A DNA stretch of 18,245 nt from UBA9676 sp036522155 (GTDB lineage Bacteria > Actinomycetota > Actinomycetes > Streptosporangiales > Streptosporangiaceae): positions 1 to 18,245 of the forward strand of contig DATDGI010000286.1 of assembly GCA_036522155.1 (NCBI GenBank). The letters run 5' to 3'. The stretch's first letter is position 1. The number at the start of each line of letters is the position of its first letter. Positions 7,458-14,920 of the stretch are shown piece after piece. The notes beneath the pieces are model-generated. The model did no database searches and had not been told where the DNA came from. It was given only the letters and a program-made list of their open reading frames with translations. The position numbers were made by a program, and so were the translations under genes.

Positions 7458-8594
7458 TCAGCTCGCGGGGTCCTTGCCGGCCTCTGAGTCCTTGCTGTGC
7501 TGCGGGTGGGGCCTGCGCAGCGAGAGCCGGGCCACGGCGATGGTGACCGCGGCCGCCAGCACGGCCAGGCCGACGAGCTGGCCGCCGATCAGGTGGGTAT
7601 CGAGCGGGAATGAGGCCGATACGTCGGTCACCCGGATCTGGTGGCCTGGGGTGCCGGTGGAGGGCCCGGGGGTGACCCTGGGGAAGGCGTCACCGGGGTT
7701 GGCGGCCGGGCTCGGCAGCAGCGGCAGCGACCCGGTCGGAACCGACCCCGGGCTGGTGCCCGCGGGCAGGGTCAGGCCTACCCCGACCGGTGCCGGGGCG
7801 CTCGTGGTCGGTGCCGGGGCGGTGGTCGTGGCCGGGGTGGGCGTGGGCGTCGGCGTGGGTGTCGGCGTCGGCGTGGGGCTTGGCGGGTTTGTGACCAGGA
7901 CGCTGCCGGACCCGATGGCGGTCGCCGGTGCCTGCGGCGAAGTGCCGCTCGCGGTCAGGGTGATGGTGTCGCCCAGGTCGCTGGTGGGGACCGCGATGGT
8001 GGCCTCAAGTTCGTCCAGTTGCCCCGCGGTCAGGGTGAGCGCGCACTGATTGCCGGTCACCGCCGGGCAGACCGTGTAGGTGGGCACCAGCGTGCTCGGC
8101 TGGGCGGTCAGCTTGATGGTCGCGGTGCCGCTCGCGCTCCCGGCCAGCCACACCCAGATGGCATAGCTGGCCTGCCCGCCCGGTGCCACGTCACCGGAGG
8201 TGTCCAGCGACTGGACGCTCACGCACAGCACGTCCGGCGGCGGAGTGCTCACGCCCGGGCTGGGGCTCTGCGACGGGGTCGTCGAGGTGGGGCTGGGCGG
8301 AGTGGTGATCATCGTCCCGGATGGGCTCGGGTTCTTTGTGGTGGCGGCGCGCGACGCTGACTGTGCGTCGATGGTGAGCCCGTTGAGGTGCAACCGGCGT
8401 GCCTGAGCCGCGGTCAGGTGAAGCACGCACGGGTTGATCGTGGGCGGCGGGGACGCTGAACCCGGGACGAGGCCGGGGCCGGGAGCTCCGCTGAGAAGCG
8501 GGGCCGCCAGGAACAGGCCAGCTACTCCTACCGGAATGGCAAAGAACCCGGACAGTGCACCCCAAGCATGGCGCGTAGGGTGACGTGCGCTCAT
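7458..8594 (-). CDS. Secreted, C-terminally membrane-anchored surface protein with Thr-Pro linker
   Basis: A 378-residue protein without a recognised function. Residues 11-36 are a hydrophobic signal segment after a basic start, so the mature part is outside the cell. A short domain (about 52-80) is followed by a Ser/Thr/Pro linker. Residues 121-236 look like a beta-sandwich of the DUF11/Ig-like sort, with Cys at 124, 176 and 184. A Thr-Pro repeat (239-254) and a second Pro-rich linker follow, then one membrane helix at about 335-357 and a short basic tail (RLSLRRPHPQ). There is no LPXTG motif, so anchoring is by the helix. The ATG at 8594 has GAGGG 7 nt upstream. An adhesin-like or wall-spanning structural role is possible but unproven. 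Confidence 0.8.
   Translation of the reverse strand: MSARHPTRHAWGALSGFFAIPVGVAGLFLAAPLLSGAPGPGLVPGSASPPPTINPCVLHLTAAQARRLHLNGLTIDAQSASRAATTKNPSPSGTMITTPPSPTSTTPSQSPSPGVSTPPPDVLCVSVQSLDTSGDVAPGGQASYAIWVWLAGSASGTATIKLTAQPSTLVPTYTVCPAVTGNQCALTLTAGQLDELEATIAVPTSDLGDTITLTASGTSPQAPATAIGSGSVLVTNPPSPTPTPTPTPTPTPTPATTTAPAPTTSAPAPVGVGLTLPAGTSPGSVPTGSLPLLPSPAANPGDAFPRVTPGPSTGTPGHQIRVTDVSASFPLDTHLIGGQLVGLAVLAAAVTIAVARLSLRRPHPQHSKDSEAGKDPAS
7837..7878. repeat. Seven tandem GTSGGS hexamers encoding the Thr-Pro stretch
   Basis: Seven six-base units (GTGGGC, GTCGGC and variants) run without interruption and encode the Thr-Pro repeat of the surface protein on the minus strand. Copy number could vary by slippage without breaking the frame. 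Confidence 0.7.
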
Positions 8595-8810
8595 GGCTGC
8601 GCCCTCGCCGTCCTGGTCATCCTGTCCGCGGTCACACCTACTGCGACGATTGGTCTGTCACTGCGCGGAAGCATTCCCCGCTACCCTCATTCGACACCTG
8701 GGCCGGTTATCGGGGGGACCCGCAGCAGTTAAAGGCAGGCAAAACAGTCGTTGACGCCAGATCTGCCGGATCGGGCAGCGGCCTGTGGCGGGCCCGGGCG
8801 GGAGGGGATC

Positions 8811-8954
8811 GTGGCGGCCGTACGTGCTGCCCGCGTTCGGGAATTCGCTGACGAGCGTGGCCGGGGCGGGGATTCGGCCGCGCGCGTGGCCGGCGTGTAT
8901 GCTCTCCTGGCGCGGGTGGGTTGGCTGGTCGAGCCCAACCGGGCCGCTCGGTAA
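8811..8954 (+). CDS. Small hypothetical protein, 47 residues
   Basis: A GTG start preceded by GGAGG with 5-nt spacing opens a 47-residue frame ending in TAA. The product (VAAVRAARVREFADERG at the start, then ARVAGVYALLARVGWLVE) is mostly helical and amphipathic, with no membrane span or known motif. It lies just before the tRNA gene in an otherwise empty 400-bp gap; I see nothing else in 8595-8810. The ribosome-binding site and plausible composition support it, but high GC makes chance frames common. Confidence 0.45.
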   Translation: MAAVRAARVREFADERGRGGDSAARVAGVYALLARVGWLVEPNRAAR

Positions 8955-8995
8955 CACGTGATCTGGCTGCGGGATGTTGCGCAGGCCAGGCGTGT

Positions 8996-9071
8996 GCCCC
9001 CTTAGCTCAGTCGGCAGAGCGTCTCCATGGTAAGGAGAAGGTCTACGGTTCGATTCCGTAAGGGGGCTCCA
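8996..9071 (+). tRNA. tRNA-Thr (anticodon GGT)
   Basis: The cloverleaf folds fully: acceptor GCCCCCT/AGGGGGC, D stem GCTC/GAGC, anticodon stem TCTCC/GGAGA with loop ATGGTAA giving anticodon GGT, five-base variable region, T stem TACGG/CCGTA with loop TTCGATT, discriminator T and an encoded CCA. The 76 bases have no mismatch. Its 3' part serves as the attachment site of the island that follows, and the tRNA remains intact after integration. Confidence 0.97.
9027..9071 (+). repeat. attL: 45-bp direct repeat inside tRNA-Thr
   Basis: This block runs from the first base of the anticodon loop to the CCA end of the tRNA and is identical to 16030-16074. A crossover beginning at the anticodon loop is typical for tyrosine-recombinase integration into tRNA genes. 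Weaker similarity continues for about 25 bases past the tRNA (both copies contain GAT, a T run, then TTCGAA). Confidence 0.85.
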
Positions 9072-9096
9072 GGTAGTGAGGATATTTTCGAAATTA

Positions 9097-10080
9097 GAGC
9101 GCCCGGCAATAGGGGATGTGCTGGGGCGTGTCGTGGCAGAGCACAGGCACGGAACCCGATGATCATTGGCTTACCACAGTCGATGATCTTCGAGGTGTCC
9201 CGTGCCTGTCGTGCCATCATGCCTGCTGGAGCCGATCTGGGTCGAGTTCTGCGCCCTCCTGGGTGGTGAGCGCCCGGTCTTTGACCCGTCTCACCCGCTG
9301 GGCTGCCATCGCCGCAGGGTCCCCGACCGGGTGGTGTTTGAGCACGTGGTTGCCGCATTGGTGCATGGCAGCGGGTATGAGCGGATCGCCACACCGGGGT
9401 GCCCGGACCGCACGATCCGCCGCCGGCTGAAGGCGTGGGCGGCGCTGGGCATCGGCGATCAGGTGCACGCGCTGGCGCTGGCGGCCTATGACCAGATGAT
9501 CGGCCTGGAGCTGGCCGGCGTGGCGGTGGATGGGTGCATCACCAAGGCGCCGTGCGGCGGGCAATGCGCTGGCCCGTCCCCGGTGGACCGGCGCAAGGGC
9601 GGCCTGAAACGCCCGGTGGCCACCGAGGACTACGGCATCCCGCTGGGTATCGCGGCCGCGGGCGCCAACCGCCACGACTCCCCGCTGCTGGCCCCCACCT
9701 TGCAGGCCGCTGCGAACCAGCTCGGCGGCGTGCTGCCCGATCAGCGCGCCTGCCACCTGGACGCCGGCTACGACAGCCGCCCCACCCGCCAGACCCTCGA
9801 TGAGCAGGGCTTCGCCGGCCAGATCGCCCACAAGGGCACTCCCGCCCCCATCCAGGCCGGGCGGCGCTGGCCGGTGGAGCGAACCCACTCCTGGATGAAC
9901 GGCTACGGCAAGCTCCGCCGGATGACCGACCGCGATCCCGCCATCGTCGTCTTCTACCTCTACCTCGCCGCCACGTTCGTCACCGTGCGTGCACTCATCC
10001 AGCGCGCCCGCCACCGCTACCGCTGGGACACCCGCCCAACCATCAAGCGGCTCAAGTGACCCGCCTATTGCCGGGCGCTC
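9097..10080 (+). mobile_element. Complete IS5-family insertion sequence, 984 bp
   Basis: Perfect 17-bp terminal inverted repeats GAGCGCCCGGCAATAGG lie at 9097-9113 and, inverted, at 10064-10080. A 3-bp TTA target duplication sits at 9094-9096 and 10081-10083; TNA duplication is known for the IS1031/IS427-type groups of IS5. One full-length DDE transposase gene lies inside. The intact ends and undamaged gene suggest a recent insertion, about 25 bp past attL. Confidence 0.9.
9202..10059 (+). CDS. IS5-family DDE transposase
   Basis: This 285-residue enzyme cuts and joins the ends of its IS. The catalytic triad is visible as D110 (VAVDGC), D187 (HLDAGYDS) and E226 (VERTHSWM). The N-terminal part (about 36-90) is the DUF4096-like DNA-binding region, and RTIRRRLKAW looks like its recognition helix. 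The GTG start has GAGGTG 4 nt upstream. The start codon lies in the 3' arm of an inverted repeat (9143-9152 with 9200-9209), which could fold over it in read-through transcripts. Length is normal and no stop or frameshift is seen, so it should be active. Confidence 0.93.
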   Translation: MPVVPSCLLEPIWVEFCALLGGERPVFDPSHPLGCHRRRVPDRVVFEHVVAALVHGSGYERIATPGCPDRTIRRRLKAWAALGIGDQVHALALAAYDQMIGLELAGVAVDGCITKAPCGGQCAGPSPVDRRKGGLKRPVATEDYGIPLGIAAAGANRHDSPLLAPTLQAAANQLGGVLPDQRACHLDAGYDSRPTRQTLDEQGFAGQIAHKGTPAPIQAGRRWPVERTHSWMNGYGKLRRMTDRDPAIVVFYLYLAATFVTVRALIQRARHRYRWDTRPTIKRLK

Positions 10081-10176
10081 TTAGTAATGTTCCTATTTGT
10101 CGCTTTCGTGGAACGAGTCATAGAGACGCTCCGAGGTTCAGGCTGCTCAGGCTGACCACTCCGGAATCCTTCTTGG

Positions 10177-10266
10177 TCACCGAGGAGCTGGGATTTCTTT
10201 CAGCGCCACCAGGCCGTGGGCCTCCGGCTCTGCGGTGGTGAGCTGAGCAAGGATGCAGCCGGAGGC
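10177..10266 (-). pseudogene. Fragment of an ECF sigma-factor gene (ECF42/SigJ-like)
   Basis: On the minus strand about 25 codons before a TGA read ILAQLTTAEPEAHGLVAL then KEIPAPR. This resembles the C-terminal extension of ECF42-type sigma factors, where I recall ...EPEVHGLVALMEIQASR. Just upstream, another frame gives DALRL, which fits the same family before ILAQL, suggesting a frameshift at the junction. No sigma2 or sigma4 domain is present. The rest of 10084-10325 shows nothing else recognisable. The match is short, so this is tentative. Confidence 0.4.
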
Positions 10267-10325
10267 GCAGCGCGTCCTGGCTGAACGCCGGACGCGGGAC
10301 GGGTGGCGGGTGCAGACGGAGCGGT

Positions 10326-11126
10326 TCAGACCCGCACGGTGTCCTTTCGGAAGCGCCAGGTCGCGCCGCTGGCGAAGATGGCAAGCCAGGCGACCGCGTT
10401 GGCTACCCACATGAGGTGGACGCTGCCACCGAGCAGCGGAGCGTGCACAAGCTGATTCAGGCCGTAGAGCGGCGTGAATTCGGCAACTGTCTGCAGCGCG
10501 TGCGGGTACTGGCTTAGCGGGATGAACAAGCCGCCGCCGAAGGCGAACAGCATCAGCCCGAATCCCAGGAACTGCATGACGTTCTCGGTGGGCAGCAGGT
10601 AGCCCATGAACAGCCCAAACGCTGCGAATACCAGCGAGCCGATCCACACGCAGAGCCCGGTGACGATCCATAGGTAGCCTGGCATCGAGGCCTTGCCGGT
10701 GAGCATCGCGACGGCGAAGACCGCCACCACGGAGGCCAGCCCGAGTACCAGCGCGGTGACCATCTTGATGCTGATATACGCCGCAGGCGACAGTGGGGTC
10801 AGCCGCAACTGCCGGCTCCAGCCCGCGGCGCGCTCGATGGAGACCATCGCCCCGCCGCTGGTTGTCGCCAGCACCGCGCCGTACAGCGCCATGCTGATCA
10901 TGATGAACGCCGAGACGTTGCCGTGGCCTGCGGGCTCAGTAGCGTATGCCTTGTTCAGGCCGAAGAGCAGGAAGAACGCCACAGGCGAGATCACCGCGAA
11001 GATGACCGTGCGCCGGTTACGGAGCAGCCGGCGCACCTCCAGCCCAAGGACGGTGGTGTTGAGGCCGCCCGGCCCTGGCGCACGCCGGGTGGCCAGGCCG
11101 GCGGCGTGAAGCGACCGGGTGCTCAT
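10326..11126 (-). CDS. ABC-2 type exporter, permease subunit
   Basis: This 266-residue inner-membrane protein has six predicted helices after a basic cytoplasmic start (LEVRRLLRNRRTVIFAVISP, a typical ABC-2 opening). Helices lie at about 41-57, 73-93, 120-143, 152-174, 183-203 and 238-254. The stretch ERAAGWSRQLRLTPLSPAAY is the usual coupling segment of drug/antibiotic exporters of the DrrB type. Its ATG overlaps the ATPase stop (ATGA), so the two are translationally coupled and surely form one transporter. Substrate unknown; drugs, lantibiotics or lipids are all exported by this family. Confidence 0.88.
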   Translation of the reverse strand: MSTRSLHAAGLATRRAPGPGGLNTTVLGLEVRRLLRNRRTVIFAVISPVAFFLLFGLNKAYATEPAGHGNVSAFIMISMALYGAVLATTSGGAMVSIERAAGWSRQLRLTPLSPAAYISIKMVTALVLGLASVVAVFAVAMLTGKASMPGYLWIVTGLCVWIGSLVFAAFGLFMGYLLPTENVMQFLGFGLMLFAFGGGLFIPLSQYPHALQTVAEFTPLYGLNQLVHAPLLGGSVHLMWVANAVAWLAIFASGATWRFRKDTVRV

Positions 11127-12085
11127 CGTGGTGCTCCTGTGTGGTTGCCGTTTCCATCGTTGCCGTCGCTGGTCAGGGCAATAAAGGCGTCTTCCAGGCC
11201 GCGGGTGGTGATCTCGAGGTCCCTGGCCGCGGTCGCGGTCAGCAGGTATCTGGCGACCGCATCGCTGTCGCTGGCGTGGATGAGGACGGTCTCGCCCCGC
11301 ACCTCCATGCCGTCCGCGCCGGGAATGGCGCGCAGCGCAGCTTGATCGGCGCTGGCCAGTGTGGCACGCACCGTCCGTCCGGCCGCTAGCGCCTTGACCT
11401 CCGCTGCGGTGCCGTCGGCCACAACCTGGCCATGGCGCAACAGGATGATCCGGTCGGCGTAAGCGTCGGCCTCCTCGAGGTAGTGCGTCGCGAACAGGAC
11501 GGTGCGGCCCTGCTCGGCGTCGTGCCGGATCGCGGCCCAGAAGCTGCGCCGGCCCTCGACGTCCATGCCGGTCGTCGGCTCGTCCAGGATGAGCAGCTCC
11601 GGATCGGACAGCAGCGCCATCGCGAAGCGCAGGCGCTGCTGCTCACCACCGGAGCACTTGCCAACCCTGCGGTTGGCAATGGCGGCGATGCCCGCCCGGT
11701 CCAGCACCTGAGCCACCGGCTCACTGTGGAAGAACAGGCTCGCGGTGTACCGGGCGGTCTCGGCGACCGTGAGGTCCTTGAGCAATCCGCCGGTCTGCAT
11801 GACCGCCGAGACCAGCCCGCGGGAGATGGCCTGACGCGGGCGCATCCCGTAGACCGACACCTGGCCGCTGGTCGGCTGGGACAGGCCGAGGATCACGTCG
11901 ATGGCCGAGGTCTTGCCTGCGCCGTTCGGGCCGAGCAACGCGACAATCTCCCCTGACAGGACACTCAGGTCGATGCCCTTGACCGCCTCGACGGACCCGA
12001 AGCTCTTGTGCACGCCTAGGAGCTCGATCGCGGGGGGCAGATCGCCGGCAGCTGCCTTGTGGTCGTCCGGGAGCAGATCGGTCAT
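11123..12085 (-). CDS. ABC exporter, ATP-binding subunit
   Basis: A 320-residue ATPase that powers the adjacent permease. Walker A GPNGAGKT is at 52-59, Q-loop Q97, signature CSGGEQQR at 144-151, Walker B LLILDEP at 164-170 and the H-loop His at 201; all are intact. The C-terminal 100 residues are the regulatory extension common in DrrA-like and CcmA-like exporters. I chose ATG at 12085, whose ATGA overlaps the stop of the upstream remnant ORF; an alternative GTG lies 12 nt upstream. The open frame extends further to 12241 but that part is the remnant ORF in another frame. Confidence 0.92.
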   Translation of the reverse strand: MTDLLPDDHKAAAGDLPPAIELLGVHKSFGSVEAVKGIDLSVLSGEIVALLGPNGAGKTSAIDVILGLSQPTSGQVSVYGMRPRQAISRGLVSAVMQTGGLLKDLTVAETARYTASLFFHSEPVAQVLDRAGIAAIANRRVGKCSGGEQQRLRFAMALLSDPELLILDEPTTGMDVEGRRSFWAAIRHDAEQGRTVLFATHYLEEADAYADRIILLRHGQVVADGTAAEVKALAAGRTVRATLASADQAALRAIPGADGMEVRGETVLIHASDSDAVARYLLTATAARDLEITTRGLEDAFIALTSDGNDGNGNHTGAPR

Positions 12086-12222
12086 GCCCCGAGCCACGTC
12101 GACACCGCCAGCTGGCCCGGGAGGGCGGTCACATGCCCGGGCGGGATGTCGAAGCTGATGTCCTCCGTCGCTGTGACGCCGCCATGGTGCTTGGCCAGAT
12201 GCTCGACGAAGATCGCGCTCAT
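12082..12222 (-). pseudogene. Decapitated ABC ATPase N-terminus, 46 residues, kept as a coupled ORF
   Basis: ATG at 12222 opens a frame (MSAIFVEHLAKHHGGVTATE, then DISFDIPPGHVTALPG) that matches the first 35 residues of ABC ATPases such as VEHLTKRYGGVTAVDDVSF. It breaks exactly where the Walker A GPNGAGK should begin and ends after QLAVSTWLGA. It cannot bind ATP. Its start overlaps the stop of the small membrane-protein gene, and its stop overlaps the start of the intact ATPase, both as ATGA. The best explanation is an in-operon deletion of a former ATPase gene that left translational coupling intact. Confidence 0.65.
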
Positions 12223-12422
12223 CGGGCGGTTCGCCGGTCATCTTCGCCGCGGATAAGGTCGCCCTTCCGCCAGGCGGTGATGCTGTGGGCGACCCCCAGG
12301 GCGAGAGCGACCGCCCCGATTACCTCGAACGTCACGCCGTGAAGTGCCACCCCGGTGGTGATGAGCACCACGCCCGCGGCGATCCCCAGGTAGGGGTAGC
12401 GCTTTCTCAGTAGGTAGAACAT
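12219..12422 (-). CDS. Small two-helix membrane protein at the head of the ABC operon
   Basis: A 67-residue protein with a basic start (MFYLLRKRYPYLG), two predicted helices at about 11-28 and 32-49 and a charged tail (RKGDLIRGEDDRR). I do not recognise the family. The ATG at 12422 has GAGAGGG 5 nt upstream; the open frame continues to 12590 without support. Its stop overlaps the next start (ATGA). It may be an accessory subunit of the exporter or simply the operon's leading ORF. Confidence 0.7.
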   Translation of the reverse strand: MFYLLRKRYPYLGIAAGVVLITTGVALHGVTFEVIGAVALALGVAHSITAWRKGDLIRGEDDRRTAR

Positions 12423-12454
12423 CCGGGCCCTCTCTTTCCGCTCGCGGGCCGAAG

Positions 12455-12483
12455 ACCATAGGTGCCGGGCCGCTCGCTGACTA
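12455..12483 (-). promoter_or_regulatory. Candidate promoter of the ABC operon
   Basis: On the minus strand TAGTCA (12483-12478) and TATGGT (12460-12455) are 17 bp apart, placing a start near 12447, about 25 nt before the first gene of the operon. The -35 match is only moderate. No other good match is seen in the divergent gap. Confidence 0.35.
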
Positions 12484-12563
12484 CGTTCTTGCCTCTTGTA
12501 AGCGTGTCGGCTGGCGCCGGGGGAGTCTTCGGCGTTCCGGTTGATCATTGGGCAGCAGGGCGC

Positions 12564-12626
12564 TCCACCTTCGGGTGGACGCAACCCCACCCGCGGGTGG
12601 AGGGAACAAGCTGGTGGGCGCCCACC
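12564..12626. promoter_or_regulatory. Three CCACC/GGTGG palindromes in the divergent control region
   Basis: Two sites share the form CCACC-N4-GGTGG: 12564-12579 (TCCACCTTCGGGTGGA) and 12587-12600 (CCACCCGCGGGTGG), centres 22 bp apart, two helical turns. A third, 12613-12626 (GGTGGGCGCCCACC), has the halves in reverse order. All are perfect palindromes. They lie between the ABC operon promoter and the kinase promoter, ending about 10 bp from the kinase -35, where a response regulator controlling both units would bind. Confidence 0.55.
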
Positions 12627-12635
12627 GCCGAGACG

Positions 12636-12664
12636 ATGACCTGCAGATCGCGGCGCCGTACGCT
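12636..12664 (+). promoter_or_regulatory. Candidate promoter for a leaderless kinase mRNA
   Basis: ATGACC (12636-12641) and TACGCT (12659-12664) are spaced 17 bp. The -10 ends 6 nt before the kinase ATG, and no ribosome-binding site precedes that ATG, which together suggest transcription starting at or next to the start codon. Confidence 0.35.
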
Positions 12665-12670
12665 TGCGGT

Positions 12671-13918
12671 ATGAGCGCAGCGGAGCCGACGGCGCCGAGC
12701 CTCGCCGCGCTCCGGCGGGCCCGCGCTCGTCGCGAGGCGACCTTGCGCCGGGCGCGGTGGGTGAGCCCTGCTGTCGTCGTGGTCCTGCTTATCCTCGCCT
12801 CGCGGAGTACTCCGGGCCCGGGGCTGCACGGCGATTCTCTTGGCGTCCTGATCGCCATGTGCGGACTTGCGGCTGGCGCGCTGGGTGCGCTGGGCGCGCT
12901 CCGCGCCCGGCCGTCGTCGAGTGCGGTTCTTGCCGTGTGCTATGCCCCGTTGTTCCTCGGCTCGGCTGGCCTGCTCTGGCTGCAGCCAAGCGGGCCGGGC
13001 CTGTTCGGCCTCATGCTTGCGCTGATCCTGACGACACGGCTGGTCCGCGGGCGGTTGGGTGCAGCCGTGGCTGCGGGTGCATTCGCCATCCTGCTGGTGG
13101 CCGATGTGGCTGGCGGACACGGTCACCGGTCGCTGTCCTCGGTCCTGTTGAGCGTGGTAGCCCTAGCCGCCGCCTATACGGTGGCGTTGTTCTCGCGCCG
13201 TCTGCGTGAGGGCGCTGACCAGACAGAGCAGTTGCTGATCGAGGCCGCGACGCTGGCCGAGCGGCAGCGGCTGGCCCGCGAGATGCACGACGTGCTGGCG
13301 CATTCGCTATCCGGGCTGACGGTGCAGCTGGAAGGTGCCCGGCTGCTCGCCACTCAGGACCCGGCTGATCCCCGGCTGGCCACCACCATCGAGCTCGCGC
13401 ATCATCTGGCGAAATCGGGACTTGACGAGGCGCGCCGGGCGATCAGCGTGCTCCGTGACGAGGAGCTGCCCGGCCCGGAGCGGCTGTCGGCCCTGGTAGC
13501 CCAGTTCGAGCACGACAGCGGCATCAGCTGCCGGTTCGCGGTCGTGGGCGACCGGCGGGACCTGGACGCGCAGACCCGGCTCGCGATGTACCGGGTGACC
13601 CAGGAGGCGCTGACGAATGTCCGCAAGCACGCCCAGCCCGAGCGGGTCGAGGTGCGTCTCGGTTACGTGCCTCGCGGCGCCCGCCTGGTGATCGAGGATT
13701 TTGGCGGCCAGGACGGGCGGTCGCCACTTCAAGCCGATGCTGGCCAGCCAGTGCCAAGCGCGGACACGGCCGCTCTGCGCGGCAACGGATGGGCCGGACG
13801 CGCCGGCGGCGGGTACGGGCTGAACGGCATGCGCGAACGTGCCGAGCTGCTCGGCGGGACGCTCACGGCTGCGGCGACGGAGAGCGGATTCCGGGTCGAG
13901 CTGGAAGTGCCGGCGTGA
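12671..13918 (+). CDS. NarL-type sensor histidine kinase
   Basis: A 415-residue membrane kinase. The basic cytoplasmic start is followed by about five or six helices (31-45, 57-77, 84-103, 109-121, 129-147, 157-175) with almost no extracellular loop, like DesK/LiaS-type sensors that detect signals within or at the membrane. The HisKA_3 domain contains the phospho-acceptor H206 (LAREMHDVLAHSLSG). The ATPase part has an N-box at about 308-321 (RVTQEALTNVRKHA) and a G-box at 381-396 (GYGLNGMRERAELLGG). I start at ATG 12671 because the frame upstream crosses the control region. The regulator gene follows with a GTGA overlap. It likely controls the divergent ABC exporter; the signal is unknown. 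Confidence 0.92.
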   Translation: MSAAEPTAPSLAALRRARARREATLRRARWVSPAVVVVLLILASRSTPGPGLHGDSLGVLIAMCGLAAGALGALGALRARPSSSAVLAVCYAPLFLGSAGLLWLQPSGPGLFGLMLALILTTRLVRGRLGAAVAAGAFAILLVADVAGGHGHRSLSSVLLSVVALAAAYTVALFSRRLREGADQTEQLLIEAATLAERQRLAREMHDVLAHSLSGLTVQLEGARLLATQDPADPRLATTIELAHHLAKSGLDEARRAISVLRDEELPGPERLSALVAQFEHDSGISCRFAVVGDRRDLDAQTRLAMYRVTQEALTNVRKHAQPERVEVRLGYVPRGARLVIEDFGGQDGRSPLQADAGQPVPSADTAALRGNGWAGRAGGGYGLNGMRERAELLGGTLTAAATESGFRVELEVPA

Positions 13919-14667
13919 AGGGCCGGCAGCAGCCATCAGACGTGCGCGGCCAAACGGATCCCTCGTGCCGCCCCCGGTCCGCGGGACCGATACGCGTGCT
14001 CGCCGCGGACGATCAGTGGGTCGTCCGCGAAGGTCTGGCCATGCTGCTTGGCCTGCTGCCGGACGTCGAAGTAGTCGGCACCGCCGCCGATGGCGAGGAA
14101 GCGGTCGCGATGGCCACCGAGCTGCATCCGGACGTCGTCCTTATGGATCTGCGGATGCCCCGCTGCGATGGTGTTGAGGCGACACGCCGCCTCCGTGAGC
14201 AGGCGCCGCAGGTCATGGTGATCGTGCTGACCACATACGCCGACGACCGCTCGGTCCTCGACGCGCTACGGGCAGGCGCTCGCGGGTACCTGACCAAGGA
14301 CGCTGGCGCGGCGGAGATCGACCGTGCACTTCAGCAGGTCGTCAGCGGACAGGCCGTGATCGACCCCGCAGTACAGCACCACTTGGTGGAGGCGATCGCG
14401 GCCGGGCCGCCGGTCAGCCAGCCGGCCTCGGCACCGCAGTTCCCCGACGGCCTGACCCCCCGTGAGGCCGAGATCCTCGCGCTGATCGCCGAAGGGCTTT
14501 CCAATACCGAGATAGCAGGGCACCTGATCGTGAGTGAGGCAACGGTTAAAAGCCACATCAATCACCTGCTGAGCAAGATCGGCGCCCGCGACCGTGCCCA
14601 GGCAGTCAGCTATGCCTACCAGCGGGGGATCGCCCCCGGCTCGCCGCCGCTCTCGCCAGCCCCTTAG
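13915..14667 (+). CDS. NarL/LuxR-type response regulator
   Basis: A 250-residue partner of the kinase. The receiver domain has acidic residues D32-D33, phospho-acceptor D78 (VLMDLRMPRCDG), the conserved Thr in VLTTYADD and Lys in GYLTKDA. The LuxR-type helix-turn-helix occupies about 178-236 (LTPREAEILALIAEGLSN, TVKSHINHLLSKIGARDR). GTG at 13915 overlaps the kinase stop and has GGAAG 7 nt upstream; the N-terminal 25 residues before the receiver are unusually long, so a later start is possible. It most likely binds the palindromes at 12564-12626. Confidence 0.93.
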   Translation: MKGRQQPSDVRGQTDPSCRPRSAGPIRVLAADDQWVVREGLAMLLGLLPDVEVVGTAADGEEAVAMATELHPDVVLMDLRMPRCDGVEATRRLREQAPQVMVIVLTTYADDRSVLDALRAGARGYLTKDAGAAEIDRALQQVVSGQAVIDPAVQHHLVEAIAAGPPVSQPASAPQFPDGLTPREAEILALIAEGLSNTEIAGHLIVSEATVKSHINHLLSKIGARDRAQAVSYAYQRGIAPGSPPLSPAP

Positions 14668-14920
14668 GGCTGTGCACTCCGAGCAGCAGCGAGCCGATAT
14701 AGCTGGCGCCGCGCTCCATATTGAGGAGGGGGACCCCGCACGGATGAAGCATAGAGCGCCCGCTCTGGAGCGTCGCTGCGAACGAGCTGCAGTTTGACGA
14801 GGGCGCACCGAACGAACGGATACGGATCAGCAGGCGGCACGCGGATGGCCACAGAGCGTGACGCAGCGCTGGGGGATGCCGGGTTGTCCGTGGCCGGTTG
14901 GTCTGGATTGCTGGCTTGAG

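Noticed and set aside
8919..8942. Hairpin GGTTGGCT/AGCCCAACC as a terminator
   Set aside because: It has a bulge, no T run, and lies inside the small coding frame.
9002..9394. Minus-strand frame with RNRTVDLLLTMETL
   Set aside because: This is the familiar false translation of tRNA sequence; a similar one (LTESNRRPSPYH) occurs at the attR copy.
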